64,000 bases of DNA from Halichondria panicea (Eukaryota; Porifera; Demospongiae; Suberitida; Halichondriidae): assembly GCF_963675165.1 (NCBI RefSeq), contig NC_087390.1, positions 5,321,250 to 5,385,249 of the forward strand, read 5' to 3'. This document shows positions 1 to 12,409 of this stretch, piece after piece. The notes beneath the pieces are model-generated. The model saw only the letters and a program-made list of their open reading frames with translations, had not been told where the DNA came from and did not search any database. Both the position numbers and the translations under genes were made by a program. Within the stretch, counting starts at the first letter, position 1. Each line of letters begins with the position of its first letter.

Positions 1-1144
1 ACGGAAGCCTGTACAGGCCATTTGCTTCTATTCTAAAATTCCACTCTGAACTTCCATTCATGGAGTGCACATATAATTTTATAGTCTCAGTCTAGCCATT
101 CAATTATGGTCAAGAGTAGATAAGAGTATACTCTTAGACTATCTTCAGTGTTCTCCTATAACTGTCCAGTGGTGTATATAGAACCAGGCCCCACTTTATT
201 TAACACTATACATGCTTGCTTTTTACCCAAGCCAAAGAATCAAGCTTTTAATTGTATGCAAGTACACCAATAAATCTCAGAGCAGGCAAAATTAATATCT
301 TTTTTAGGCCCCTGCAGGTGCACTTGTGTGTGCACATGAGTATATCAGTTCCCTTTCTAAAGCCCTTTCTACTATCCATGCATGCTCTCTGCTGTCAATA
401 TGTTCGCATTTCAAATTTTCTAGCTATCTTCTAGTCTGTGTGATATTTCTAGTCTGTGCATGTGATATGAGATAGACACCTCTGGTATACAGCTGTTTGC
501 ATAGACCTTACAAAATACTAAATATTTCACTGCCATTACCACAAAACCACCATACAATGTTGCTATGCAAACAAAATAATAACTACATGTACATGTACTA
601 AATAAGGAGTGAGCAATAATGGCTTCTAGAACTATAGACTATGAAAACTCATTCTAGAACCAGTGAGGATTTGAAGTGAAAAATGATCTACCACCTGTAG
701 ATGGCTGACTCACTCACTGCGGCATACGGTTTTGACCAACAAGTATTAACATATTCCTCGTATAAGCAGCAGGCCTCTCCAAAACAATATTTTGTGATCT
801 GTCAGTGTTTGAGGTCCTTTACAGTACTTCGTACTATAACAGTTTCTTCAGCCTGAAACTTCTCCCACTGCTTTCCATACATGCAGTGGACAGATTAGTA
901 GGTATATATTATTATCTGCTGGTATGCAAGTCCCAGCCCATTCTATTTAATATCCTCACCATAATTTGTATGTGAGTTTCAATATCACCAAGAGTAGATA
1001 AGAGCATCTACTATTGATACAACCTTTATAGCGTCTAATTTTTTCACAGATTTAATAGCCATTTTTGTGAAAATAAAGAAGTATTTTGCAAGGTCTATGC
1101 AAACAGCTGTACATGTACCACAATAGCCAATCTTCAAAGAGAGA

Positions 1145-1243
1145 AGCATTATAAGTTTACACTGTGAGTAATTTCTGAGGGATGTTACCATAGCTATACC
1201 CTCTGTATTCACAGGAATTACACACAGTGCAAACTTATAATGC
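1145..1243. mobile_element. About 99-bp hairpin MITE (GCATTATAAGTTTGCACTG family)
   Basis: The two halves are inverted copies: the left arm begins AGCATTATAAGTTTGCACTG and the right arm ends with its reverse complement near 1243, with a short non-palindromic loop. The same hairpin recurs around 2690-2795, 4180-4285, 5735-5830 and 5990-6097. Single arms appear at 2205, 3705, 5200, 6140 and 56990. High copy number, palindromic form and no coding capacity fit a non-autonomous DNA transposon. The superfamily is unknown because no clean target duplication could be read. Confidence 0.6.
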
Positions 1244-4200
1244 ATTTAGGCTTCTGTGGTTAAAGAATGCTTTCACAGGTGTCCTATATGACTGAGCTTA
1301 AGTTAATAAACCACAGAATGATGTATCTATATTATAGCAAGAGTGTATGAGAAGAGTGTCGAACTACCATGCCTCTTAGACTACACAAAACTGTGCACAC
1401 GCAAAGTAACATGACTCATGCACACGTGATGAAGTATTGTAGTAATCTTATAAGTATATAATGTTAACCGGGACGTTTTTAGGGGTACTCAGGCATTATG
1501 CTAATATATCATTCTGTGGTTTAACTAAGGGGCTCAGTCATGCATAGGATAGGACACCTGCATGTGATAGCTTTATTTAACCACAGAAGCCTAAATGGCT
1601 ACAGATAATCTTAAGTTTGCACTGTGTGTGTGAATTTTTTGGGTTTAACAGTCATAATTATAGGACCCCTAATAGCATTCTTTATAACTACTTTATGCAT
1701 GCATGTAGATCATGTATCAATGCATGTAAGTAATTATTGACCGTGATAAACCATGCAGTAAAAACACCCATCAGAATTAAATTACAGAGGAATGTTAAAT
1801 CATAAGCTCAGTTATATAGCTATAGGACACAGAGCATCACCTGTGATAGCATTTTTTATATAGGCCCTACATGATAAATTATATTAGCATAATTAGGAAT
1901 CATATAGACAATGTCTAATTTTGGTAAAGATCCTTACATAAAGTTTTGCATAACGACGTTCTCAGGGCAAAAAATGAAGGTGAATATTATGGATCAGTTC
2001 AACGCAACAAGAAAACACTGAGAATATAATATGTCTTGGGTCAGTTGCATTTGTGTGCTGTGTTTTTGTTCAGTTATAATTATTATGTAGGGATTTTTAT
2101 GTTGAGAACAATAGGCACATTAATTTTTTCAAGAATTAAATGGTGAAAAAAAGGATAATTTATCAGGGTCTGTTGTCCATGCACAGAAAAGTATTCAAGG
2201 AGAGAAGTATAATAAGTTTGCACTGTGTGTAATTCCTGTGAGATATAATTATATAGGCAGGGGTGCATGGGTCAGAGCAATTCCTGTGATATATACATGC
2301 ATGGGTCAGAGCAAGGGTAATAAACCATAGGATGATCAACCCGACCATTGTCTAGGATTTTTGTCCTATCAGTGTGCAATGAACAGCTCCATGAGCTACG
2401 ACTAGCTAGAATCAGATGTCATTGTTCAATTACCACACCCCTAAAAACATCATGCATGGTATTTACTATATAATTTTGACAATACTTCATCACTGTGAGT
2501 CATGTTACTTTGCATGTGTACAGTTTTTGTGTAGAAGTATCAGTAGTTGACACTATTCTCTTATGCACTCTTACCATACAGATACATCATTCTGTGGTTT
2601 ACTCAGTCATGCATGCATAGGACACCTGTGAAAGCATTCTTTAACCACAGAAGCCTAAATGGCTAGACATAATTCTAAAGAGATAAGCATTATAATTAAG
2701 TTTGCACTGCATGTGTGTAATTCCTGTGAATACAGAGGGATATAGCTATGGTAACTTCCCTCAGGAATTACTCCCAGTGCAAACTTATAATGCTTCTCTC
2801 TTTGAAGATTGAAGATTATCTATTATGGTACATGTAGCTACAGCTGTTTGCATAAACCTTGCAAAATACTCACTGCATTCACAAAACCACAAAACCACCA
2901 TACATACACTGTTGCTATACAAAGAACATGACAATGTAGTCCTGAGCAATAATGGCTTCTAGAACTTATATAAGGGGAGTACTTCTTTATTTGCACAAAA
3001 ATGGCTATTAAAACTGTGAAAAAATTAGACCCTCAAAAAATACTGAACTTGTACTCAGGCATTATGCTAATACATCATTCTGTGGTTTAACTAAGGGGCT
3101 TAGTCATGCATATGATAGGACACCTGCATGTCTTTAATTTAAGTTTGCACTGTATGTTTGGTTTAAACTTGCCACAGTCATAATTATAGGACCCCTGATA
3201 GCATTCTTTATAACTACTTTATGCATGCATGTATAGATCATGTATCAATGCATGTAATTATTGACATAAGCCATGCAGTAAAAACACCCATCAGAATTGA
3301 ATTACAGAGGAATGTTAAATCAATTTAAGCTCAGTTATATAGCTATAGGACACAGAGGGTCATCTGTGATAGCTTATAATTATTCAGTAGCATAATTATT
3401 AGGAATCATAACGATGTGTCCAATTTTGGGTAAAGATCCTTACATAAAGTTTTGCATAACAACGTTCTCAGGACAAAAAATGGCTAAAGGTGAACATCAT
3501 ATATCAGTTCAAGGCAGCAAAATAACACTGAGAATATAATATGTCTTGGGTCAGTTGTGTGTGCTGTGTTTTTGTTCAGTTACAATTATTATGTAGGGAA
3601 ATAATCCGTACTAGGCACATTTTTCAAGAATGAATAATGGGTGAAAAAAAGGATAATTTATCAGGGCCTATTTTCCATGCACAGAAAAGTATTCAAGGAG
3701 AGAAGTATAATAAGTTTGCACTGTGTGTAATTCCTGTGAGATATAAGGCAGGGGTGCATGGGTCAGAGCAATTCCTGTGATATATACATGCATGGGTCAG
3801 AGCAAGGGTAATAAACCATAGGATGATCAACCCGACCATTGTCTAGGATTTTTGTCCTATCAGTGTGCAATGAACAGCTCCATGAGCTACGACTAGCTAG
3901 AATCAGATGTCATTGTTCAATTACCACACCCCTAAAAACATCATGCATGGTATTTACTATATAATTTTGACAATACTTCATCACTGTGAGTCATGTTACT
4001 TTGCATGTGTACAGTTTTTGTGTAGAAGTATCAGTAGTTGACACTCTTCTCTTATGCACTCTTACCTTACAGATACATCATTCTGTGGTTTACTCAGTCA
4101 TGCATGCATAGGACACCTGTGAAAGCATTCTTTAACCACAGAAGCCTAAATGGCTAGACATAATTCTATAGAGATAGGCATTATAATTAAGTTTGCACTG

Positions 4201-6439
4201 CATGTGTGTAATTCCTGTGAATACAGAGGGATATAGCTATGGTAACTTCCCTCAGGAATTACTCCCAGTGCAAACTTATAATGCTTCTCTCTTTGAAGAT
4301 TGAAGATTATCTATTATGGTACATGTAGCTACAGCTGTTTGCATAAACCTTGCAAAATACTCACTGCATTCACAAAACCACAAAACCACCATACATACAC
4401 TGTTGCTATACAAAGAACATGACAATGTAGTCCTGAGCAATAATGGCTTCTAGAACTTATATAAGGGAGTGCTTCTTTATTTGCACAAAAATGGCTATTA
4501 AAACTGTGAAAAAATTAGACCCTCAAAAAATATTGAACTTGTACTCAGGCATTAATTATGCTAATACATCATTCTGTGGTTTAACTAAGGGCCGGGCTTA
4601 GTCATGCATATGATAGAACACCTGCAATGTCTTTAATTTAAGTTTGCACTGTATGTTTGGTTTAAACTTGCCACAGTCATAATTATAGGACCCCTGATAG
4701 CATTCTTTATAACTACTTTATGCATGCATGTATAGATCATGTATCAATGCGTGTAATTATTGACATAAGCCATGCAGTAAAAACACCCATCAGAATTGAA
4801 TTACAGAGGAATGTTAAATCAATTTAAGCTCAGTTATATAGCTATAGGACACAGAGGGTCATCTGTGATAGCTTATAATTATTCAGTAGCAATTAGGAAT
4901 CATAACGATGTGTCCAATTTTGGGTAAAGATCCTTACATAAAGTTTTGCATAACAACGTTCTCAGGACAAAAAATGGCTAAAGGTGAACATCATAATTAT
5001 ATCAGTTCAAGGCAGACTGAGAATATAATATGTCTTGGGTCAGTTGTGTGTGCTGTGTTTTTGTTCAGTTATAATTATTATGTAGGGAAATAATCCGTAC
5101 TAAGCACATTTTTCAAGAATGAATAATGGGTGAAAAAAAGGATAATTTATCAGGGCCTATTTTCCATGCACAGAAAAGTATTCAAGGAGAGAAGTATAAT
5201 AAGTTTGCACTGTGTGTAATTCCTGTGAGATATAATTATATAGGCAGGGGTGCATGGGTCAGAGCAATTCCTGTGATATATACATGCATGGGTCAGAGTT
5301 GAGGGTAATAAACCATAGGATAATCAACCCGACCATTGTCTAGGATTTTTGTGAAGAGGATCGAGATCGTCTCCTATCAGTGTGCAATGAGCAGCTCTAT
5401 GAGCTCTGAACATTGAACGGGAACGACTAGCTAGAATCTGATGTCATTGTTCAATTACCACACTCCTATAAAAACATCACGGTTAATATTTACTATATAA
5501 TTATGAGCATACTTCATCACGTGTGAGTCATGTTACTTTGCGTGTGCACAGTTTTTGTGTAGAGGTATCGGTAGTTGACACTCTTCTCTTAAATTCTTAT
5601 GCACTCTTACCATAATAATTATAGATACATCATTCTGTGGTTTATTAATTTAAGCTCAGTCATAGGACACCTGCATGTGAAAGCATTCTTACTGAACCCA
5701 GAACCCTAAATGGCTAAAGATACTCTAAAAGAGAGAAGCATTAATTATAAGTTTGCACTGTGTGTAATTACAGAGGGATAGCTATGGTAATATCCCTCAG
5801 GAATTACTCCCAGTGAAAACTTATAATGCTTGATTCTCTCCTTGAAAATTGAAGATGCCATATAGATACATCTTTCTGTGGTTAATTAACTAAACTTCTC
5901 TCTTTGAAGATTGAAGATGCCATGCATCATTCTAACCATGCACAGTGACACTGTGACAGAAGCCTAAATGGCTAGAGATAATCTAAAAGAGAGAAGCATT
6001 ATAAGTTTGCGCTGTGTGTAATTCCTGCATGTGAATACAGAGGGATAGCTATGGTAACATCCCTCAGGAATTACTCACAGTGCAAACTTATAATGCTTCT
6101 CAGATTGAAGATTTATCTATTATTGTACATGTACCTTTAATTGAAGAGAGAAGCATTTAAGTTTGCACTGTGTGTAATTCCTGAGGGATGTTACAATTCT
6201 GTGGTGTAGTATTTGCCACAGTATAGTCATTATCATAGGCACAGTGTTCAAGGAGGTTTGCATTGACAATGAGTGTGTAATTTCTTTTACTTAGCCTCAT
6301 TCCTCATGAGTGAATCTATAATACATATAGCTAGGTAAACATCTATCAGATTGAATATACGTGCAGAGAGATGTTAAACCATAGAAGAGCCTGATATAAT
6401 ACATATTATTATTAACCTATAAGGTCATAACAAGAGTGC

Positions 6440-6865
6440 ATAAGAAGAGAAGAGTGTTGAACTACTAATACTTCTACACAAACACTGTGCACAAAGTAAC
6501 GTGACATCCTGTCAATTGCACGTAAGCAACTCGCATGCAATTAATGACGTTTGCGCATAATTACTCAACGCACAGAAGTTGGTAAAGAGTGCAAGTAAAG
6601 AGGATCAATTCGACTATTATTTCTATTTAGATGATTTTTGTGATGAGATCGTCTCCTATCAGTGTGCAGTGAGCAGCTTCATAAGCTCTGAATGCGAACA
6701 ACTACCTAGAATTGTTCGATTACCACGCCCCTAAAAACATCATGGTTAACATTTACTAGGAGATTACTAGTAAATTTAAAATACTTTATCACGCGCGAGT
6801 CATGATACTTTGTGCACATGCAGTGTTTGTGTAGAAGTATCAGTAGTTGACACTCTTCTCACTCC
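6440..6865. mobile_element. About 425-bp MITE with long inverted ends
   Basis: The ends are inverted copies: the left end reads AGAGTGTTGAACTAC and continues to a CACAAAGTAAC block, and the right end carries the complementary blocks up to GTAGTTGACACTCTTCTC. Partial copies occur at 1345-1510, 2360-2570, 3860-4065 and 5345-5600. A near full-length reverse-complement copy sits inside the foldback element at 29740-30145. An open frame of 146 codons in that copy (29727-30167) shows no protein character and is treated as chance. Confidence 0.55.
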
Positions 6866-7548
6866 TGTCAATTGCACATGCAGCGTCACCTGTGATGTAC
6901 ACTGAGTATTAGGCCCTAACCCCTATGCTCTATGAGTCACTTCTTGCTGCAAATGAATCTTGGAGCTTTGTTAACTGCTTCTTTAGCTCATACAAGCTTT
7001 GAAAAGGCTGTAGGAACAAGCTACAGCTATAGGTTTTCACGATTGTGCAAAATAATGCTATCTCAGCAATAATTTTCACTGTGTGTCTGGGAGGTTATTT
7101 TTCATTGCTAAAGCTTGTTGGGGACTAGAAAACTGCTCGTTGTACGGAGTAGAGAGGTGGTCGCTCCTGAGAGGTTGCTTTACATTGAAGTCATTGTAGT
7201 TTCAATCCGGACCTGAGCTCTTGGCCGTTGTATAGTGTGTGGTTGCTGTTTGGAGGTGGTCGTTAATGGAGGTTCCACTGTACATCATTCTATGGTTTAT
7301 CAGACTATTTATCAGTCATTAAAACACCTGTGCATGAAAGCATTTTTTAACCACAGAAAAGCCTAAATAGCTAAAGTTTGCACTGTTGTGAATACAGCCT
7401 GAGATATGTTAATTAAACCATTAACTTGCCAACATGCACATGCATGCAACCACAGAGAAAATGGCCAAAGAGAAAATTATAAAAAATTGACAATGAGTGT
7501 GTGTAATTCCTTAGCCTCGATTCCAGGCTATAATTATAGTTATAACTA

Positions 7549-8625
7549 CAGGGTTTTGCAAAATCTTTGAAATTGAGGGTGTAGAGCGTTCCTTATACAG
7601 TGCCTTCAGCTTTGAGAGTAACCACAATAGTGTGAGTAGTTGTACTTAAAATTAGAACATTTCTAAGAAATTGTGCTGATACCATTGTATAGGTGAATGA
7701 ATAAGCGGCAGCATTATTCAAAAATATTTCCTCAAAAGTTGTTGTAGTGGGAAATCGTTTTAGGTGAAAATGGGGGTGATCGTAAAAAAAATATGTGTAA
7801 CATCAAATATCTCCGTTCTGGACACATTTTTTGTATCAAAAGATAGAAAATTTATTAAGTGCAAAACAATTAGACCTTAGACGACAAATTTGCTTGAGTT
7901 CCATCGCTAAGCGAAAAGGCACCCAAAATACCCAGTACGTGTACTTATGTAAGCTATACGTAACCATGAATATGTTAGGTTAACTATTCAGAAATTTTGT
8001 GCCAAAGTTCCAAACCTTAGCCGAAAACGATTGGTCTTTTCCATCGCTAAGCGATTGTCCACTATAGAAAAATATTGCTGTTATATAAACCACCACATAC
8101 CCACCACCTTTGGTTGCCATGGAAATCTTTTTGGGTATGTTTTAGATAATTTGTTCACCAACACAATGGTATCATCATATTTACTTAGAAATGTTCCAAC
8201 CCCAAAATATTTACATTTATGCACCAATACGCACCAAATTGCGTTTATTTACCTCTAAGCAGAATGCACTGTGTGGATATCTAATGTTTACCACATTATG
8301 GTTGTCATAAACAATTGTGGTGAAATGCCTTAGGAAGCAAAATACAAAACAAAATGGCTTTAAAAACTGACCAAGGCATTATTTGGGATATAAGATGGAG
8401 AATAGTGCATCAGACAGAGCTGCTTGGATAAAACAAAGACTATAGTATTGCTGAGAATCTAGTTGATCCATTATTGACTAACAACTTTATGGTTGACCAT
8501 AATCCATCATTGACCAACAACTTTATGGTTGACCACAGATAACCATAATTTTATAAAGAACGCTCAACGCAAAACGCTTTTTTGTGGATATCTATAAGTT
8601 ATTGCTAAGATTCTGCAAAACCCTG
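7549..8625. mobile_element. 1.08-kb TIR element, non-coding
   Basis: The left end reads CAGGGTTTTGCAAAATCTTT and the right end is its near-perfect inverted repeat (…AGATTCTGCAAAACCCTG). Both ends are flanked by TA. The flanking 8-mers are only partly alike, so either a TA-targeting Tc1/mariner-type or a hAT-type element is possible. No transposase frame is visible. The interior has a short tandem duplication near 8460-8545 (motif AACTTTATGGTTGACCA). Probably a non-autonomous or decayed DNA transposon. Confidence 0.55.
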
Positions 8626-8643
8626 TATATACATGTATAGTGC

Positions 8644-8749
8644 TAGCCTCGATCCCAGGCCGAGTTTTTGCTTTTATAACGGTTAGGCAAACAACTAGTT
8701 GTTCGCCTAACCGTTATAAAAGCGAAAACTCGGCCTGGGATCGAGGCTA
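8644..8749. mobile_element. 106-bp perfect hairpin MITE with 9-bp TSD
   Basis: This is an almost perfect palindrome with terminal sequence TAGCCTCGATCCCAGGCCG and its complement. It is flanked by the 9-bp direct repeat GTATAGTGC at 8635-8643 and 8750-8758. This is the best-preserved copy of a MITE family scattered through the window: 33300-33355 and 52264-52313 also have 9-bp duplications, and degraded copies lie near 7511, 12166, 13794, 17430, 18401-18611, 19318 and 40313. A 9-bp duplication is compatible with Mutator-like elements, but the superfamily is inferred only from that length. Confidence 0.8.
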
Positions 8750-8941
8750 GTATAGTGCATGTAAATATCTAATGCATGCATGTATAATTATTATACAAAC
8801 ACCCATCAGAATTGTCATTGAATAGAGAGGGATGTTAAACCTTTTGTATAGCTTATAGTCATAGGACACAGCGTCACCTGTGATAGCTATGAATTGAGAC
8901 TCAGAGATAATTATTAAACTTTACAGGAAGTCAATATACTA

Positions 8942-9001
8942 GTCTCGCGGGCCAACAATCTGATACTACAATCTGATTGTGGAGTATGGCCCGCGAGACT
9001 A
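8942..9001. mobile_element. 60-bp palindromic MITE-like element
   Basis: TAGTCTCGCGGGCC at the left and its complement GGCCCGCGAGACTA at the right bracket a short AT-rich loop. It lies 150 bp upstream of the NTF2-like gene start. A similar TAGTCTCGAGGCC hairpin occurs at about 52351-52388. No convincing target duplication was found. Confidence 0.45.
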
Positions 9002-9152
9002 ATAAGCAAATTATTGTTGATTCAGCAAAGCAAATGTTGAGAGTGGGCAATGCGCAGTAGTCTATTATATATTCTGCACTCTTTCTCATTCGGTCTACTG
9101 AATACTGATTATCTCTCTTCAACATATTTGCCTCTACCAGCTGTTATCTACC

Positions 9153-11908
9153 ATGGGAGACCGAGAAGGTAAGACTTTAAGTGTTAATGTCACCTAATGA
9201 GATGTGTATTCACTGATGCAGACATGCTAGCCCAGATGAAGGTGCACAATGACAAGTTTATGGTAGCTTTTGCAAACAATGATCCTGATTCAATTGGACC
9301 ACTCTACACCACTGACTGCAAAGTAATGCCTTCTGGGCAAGATGTCATTGAAGGAAGAGAAGGTGAATCTATTGACAGTTTCTGCATAATGCAGTTAGAA
9401 CTAGGCCCTGATAAATTATGCTCGGAATAATTTTAGCATAATAGGTGTCTAAAGTGGGAATAATAGGCATCAATGTTTTAATAAAGATCATTACGATGTT
9501 TTCATGGCAAAAAAATGGCTGAAGGTAAATATTTAATCAGCCGCCCTTTTAGGAATGCCTAATTATGGATAAGTTCAATTTAGCGAGATAATTAACACGC
9601 TTGAGTCAGTTGTGTGTTGTGTTTATTTCTACGTCTTAATTTTGTTATGTCACACTTTTTGGGAAAAATCAGAGAATAATCGGATTTTTTATGAGAATAA
9701 TAGGCATATTTTTCAAGAATTAAAGAACAGAATAATGGGTGAAAAAAAGCATAATTTATCAGGCAGGGCCTAGTTTTCTCAGGCTAAAATAGTAAGCGGA
9801 TTGAGGCATTTGATAAATATTAATGATAATGATATTCATAAAATTTTAATTAAAAACAAACCCCCAACTTCCTCAATAAGCGGAAGTGCATAACTTAAAC
9901 TAGTCATAATTATATTCATGACAAAAAACTATACAAATGTATCCTTTACTTTTCTTTTAGTGCCTCTAATTTGAGGTCACATGATATTTAACTTTTTTGT
10001 TGTAAAGCTGCCAATTTCCAAGCGCGAGGGCCTGAGAAACTACAAATTGACTTTTGCATGGCCTAACGGACACCTTTAATGTTTTGGCCTTTTAATACAT
10101 GTACAGAGGTGGCCTTTGTTGAGGGGTTGTTTTGTACACAAACTGATCTGGGTCTGGCCGTTATATATAGGAGTTGGCCTTTATTCGGAGGTGCATGGCT
10201 GTTAACAGGGGTTCCATTCCACTGTATAATATAAAAATGGTTGCCAAAAATGCAGTGCAAGCATCTGGCTACAATATATCTTTATATAATATCTTTAATG
10301 GCTGCAGGTTGTGTTGGATACTTTGGCTCTCTGATGAAGGATTTGGGTGTGCGCAAGTGTGTTGTAATTGTTGATGAAGTCGGCCCCTGTGGGGAAACTG
10401 CATACGAGAGGACTCACTTCCAGATGTACAAGAGTGATGGATCTCAAGTTGTTGATGGAAAGTAAGAATGAAATGTTAATTACAATCGACTCCTGTATTT
10501 CTGTGAAACCTACCTATATTATTCTCGTAAATGTCCATAATTATAACTCCGTAAACTAGAGCACTAAAGTGCAAACCCTCGGCTGGTGACATGATTATAA
10601 AGAAACCAGAAGACTGATATAATGCAGTGCATATAGTAATGTTGTTATATCATCATCATGCATGACTTGCACAGCAACTCAGGAGCAATAAAGACTAGAG
10701 GCATGCTGAAACATTTGAGAACAGGTAGTAGATATATGCACTGTGGATTAGGATCACAGCAAAGAAGCCTGGAGTCTCAGAGAAGTATGGCTCCAGGTCC
10801 TGCATGGATCCCAGTCAGCTAAAGCAAGCTTTCTACTTTAGTGACCCTGTTCCATTGTTCCTGGTATATACAGCTTTCTACTTTAGTGACCCTGTTCCAT
10901 TGTTTCTGGACCTGATACAGGATCACTTCAGTTATAAGTAACGCATGTGCAAGTTCTGTTCAAGCTACATTTTGCTCGCTTTTATTAGACAACGAAGCTT
11001 TAACATCGAAAGCTGCCACTATTAGAAGTACTGACTTGTTGTGTGGAGGCTACCCATGCTGTAAACGCAGTGCTAGAGCATCCAGGTAAGCAGACCCAGT
11101 CACAAGCTTCTTAGCTTTTGCTCGTTTTTATTTGACAACAAAGGTTTAACATGAAATTCTGCCACTATTAAAACTAATAACTTGTTGTATGAAGGCTATC
11201 CACATGCATGCTGTAAACGCAGTGCTGTGGCATCCAGGTGAGTAGATTCACCTGTCACAAACAAACCAAACAACTACTATAACCCGTGGCCGCCCACACG
11301 CCTCAGGTTAATAACACTGCCCACTTGTTTATGTCTGTATACTGAATTCCATATCCAGCCTCTGATACGAAGCCAGATGAGTACGTAACGGTGCATGCCT
11401 TCTTCTCTGTATACGCCCTTGGTATACCAGTGGCGTAGGAAGATTTTTTGCAAGGGGGGGCTCATAGTAGTCTGGCCACGCCCTCCCCAACTTCGTATTC
11501 TTGCAAAGACTGAAAGAGGCTGGAATTCGATACTAGGCTCATATCAATCATTATCTCTGTGGTAGATCTATCACTTTGCACTTTAGATTTTTGAAACCTA
11601 GCCCATCATTGAAATAATCACGTAATTTACAGTTTAATAGCTAGCTGGCTGCAGCCAGCATGCTGTAGCTAAGTAACTCAACAGTTCAAGCTAAACATTG
11701 CTCTCCAACAAGGGGGGCTCCAGCTCCTGGAGCCACCCCACTTCCTATGCCACTGTATACAACCCACAGTGATTGCCATGAATATAACAAAATAAACTAT
11801 TATTGTTCTGCACCACTGCATACACTATTTTGTAGGTATGTTGTAATTTGGAAGAAGGTTGAAGGAAAATGGATGTACTACATTGACATCATGAACTCCA
11901 ACAACTGA
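9153..11908 (+). CDS. NTF2/SnoaL-like (DUF4440-type) small protein, copy 1
   Basis: Four exons with good GT-AG borders join in phase: 9153-9168, 9222-9362, 10308-10461 and 11836-11908, giving 127 residues. The first exon encodes only MGDRE plus one base. The protein begins with an amphipathic helix (DMLAQMKVHNDKFMVAFA) and has the NDPDSIGPLYTTDC segment typical of the cone-shaped NTF2-like fold of SnoaL/DUF4440 proteins. It ends in two beta strands (YVVIWKKVEGKW…YYIDIMNSN). Proteins of this fold bind small ligands or act as unassigned isomerase-like enzymes; no catalytic role can be assigned here. Relative to the paralogue at 57.4 kb it lacks one Asp codon in exon 3 and has about six substitutions. 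Exon skeleton and open frame are intact, so it is probably functional. Intron 2 holds a MITE. Confidence 0.85.
9404..9770. mobile_element. TA-flanked MITE in intron 2 of NTF2-like copy 1
   Basis: The ends are GGCCCTGATAAATTATGC and the complementary GCATAATTTATCAGG(CA)GGGCC, each bordered by TA. A second copy with the same ends lies at 58218-58470, inside intron 3 of the paralogous gene. Degraded ends occur in the 1.5-kb repeats (near 1863-2170). TA duplication and short TIRs suggest a Tc1/mariner-type non-autonomous element. Confidence 0.65.
10826..11250. repeat. Local direct duplications in intron 3 of NTF2-like copy 1
   Basis: A segment of about 42 bp beginning GCTTTCTACTTTAGTGACC is repeated head to tail at about 10826-10910. 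A diverged duplicated block of about 140 bp follows (10970-11100 and 11110-11240), each ending in GCATCCAGGT. No coding potential was recognised. Confidence 0.55.
11428..11755. mobile_element. 328-bp MITE, TIR CAGTGGCGTAGGAAG, 5-bp TSD TATAC
   Basis: CAGTGGCGTAGGAAG at the left and CTTCCTATGCCACTG at the right are perfect inverted repeats, flanked on both sides by TATAC. Related elements with 5-bp duplications lie at 16214-16858, 42332-42490 and 60695-60894. A G-rich run follows the left TIR, as in the other copies. It sits in intron 3 of the NTF2-like gene. Confidence 0.75.
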
Positions 11909-12274
11909 TAAGCTACGTACTGTCAAGAGAATGTACAGTGTGTACTGTGGCTATACTGTATAGTGGCTATTATTAATGAAATTTGATCATACTTGTTCTC
12001 ATGTTACATTACATAATTATATAGAAAATTTATTAATCAGTTAAACCATTAAACATGGTATGTTGTACAGTACAAGGCTCATGTATTGGCCTGACCACTT
12101 TTGTAGCTGGGTAGGTAATGGTCGTCATTCTTGAAATTGCATGATTCTGGTAATGCCATTACTAGCCTCGATCCCAGGCCGATCCGTCTCTAATTGAACG
12201 CTAGGTCGCCTCCTTGGCCTGGTATTGATTGTATCTGGGCGTGACCGGAAACTGGTAAGTATCAGCTATGTTAT

Positions 12275-12389
12275 AGTTAGAACATGGGCATGAGGTATCT
12301 ATGTGTTATAGTGTCCCAAAGCTCGAGGGCTTTAGCCCGAGGGATGAGGGACACTATAACCATAGATACCGAATGCACATGTTCTAACT
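12275..12389. mobile_element. 115-bp hairpin element
   Basis: AGTTAGAACATG…GGTATCTATG…ATAGTGTCCC on the left is mirrored by GGGACACTATAACCATAGA…CATGTTCTAACT on the right, with an inner CTCGAGGGCTTTAGCCCGAG stem. It could form a long hairpin in DNA or RNA. It is probably a MITE; no target duplication was read. Confidence 0.5.
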
Positions 12390-12409
12390 GATTTAGATCC
12401 CAAAACCTA

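Larger units (their letters stand above)
1..7500. repeat. Gene-free repeat region with 1.5-kb tandem duplications
   Basis: No coding region can be supported here. A unit of about 1.5 kb recurs head to tail: landmarks near 1493, 3060 and 4550, and again near 1890, 3397 and 4892, repeat in the same order. The second and third copies are nearly identical over more than 1 kb (compare 2330-3390 with 3830-4890), so the duplication is recent. The first and last copies are more diverged and truncated. Within each unit lie several palindromic MITE-like blocks, one of which also appears reverse-complemented at 29.74-30.14 kb. Short open frames here are incidental. The stretch 1-1100 shows only scattered fragments of the same repeats. 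Confidence 0.8.
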
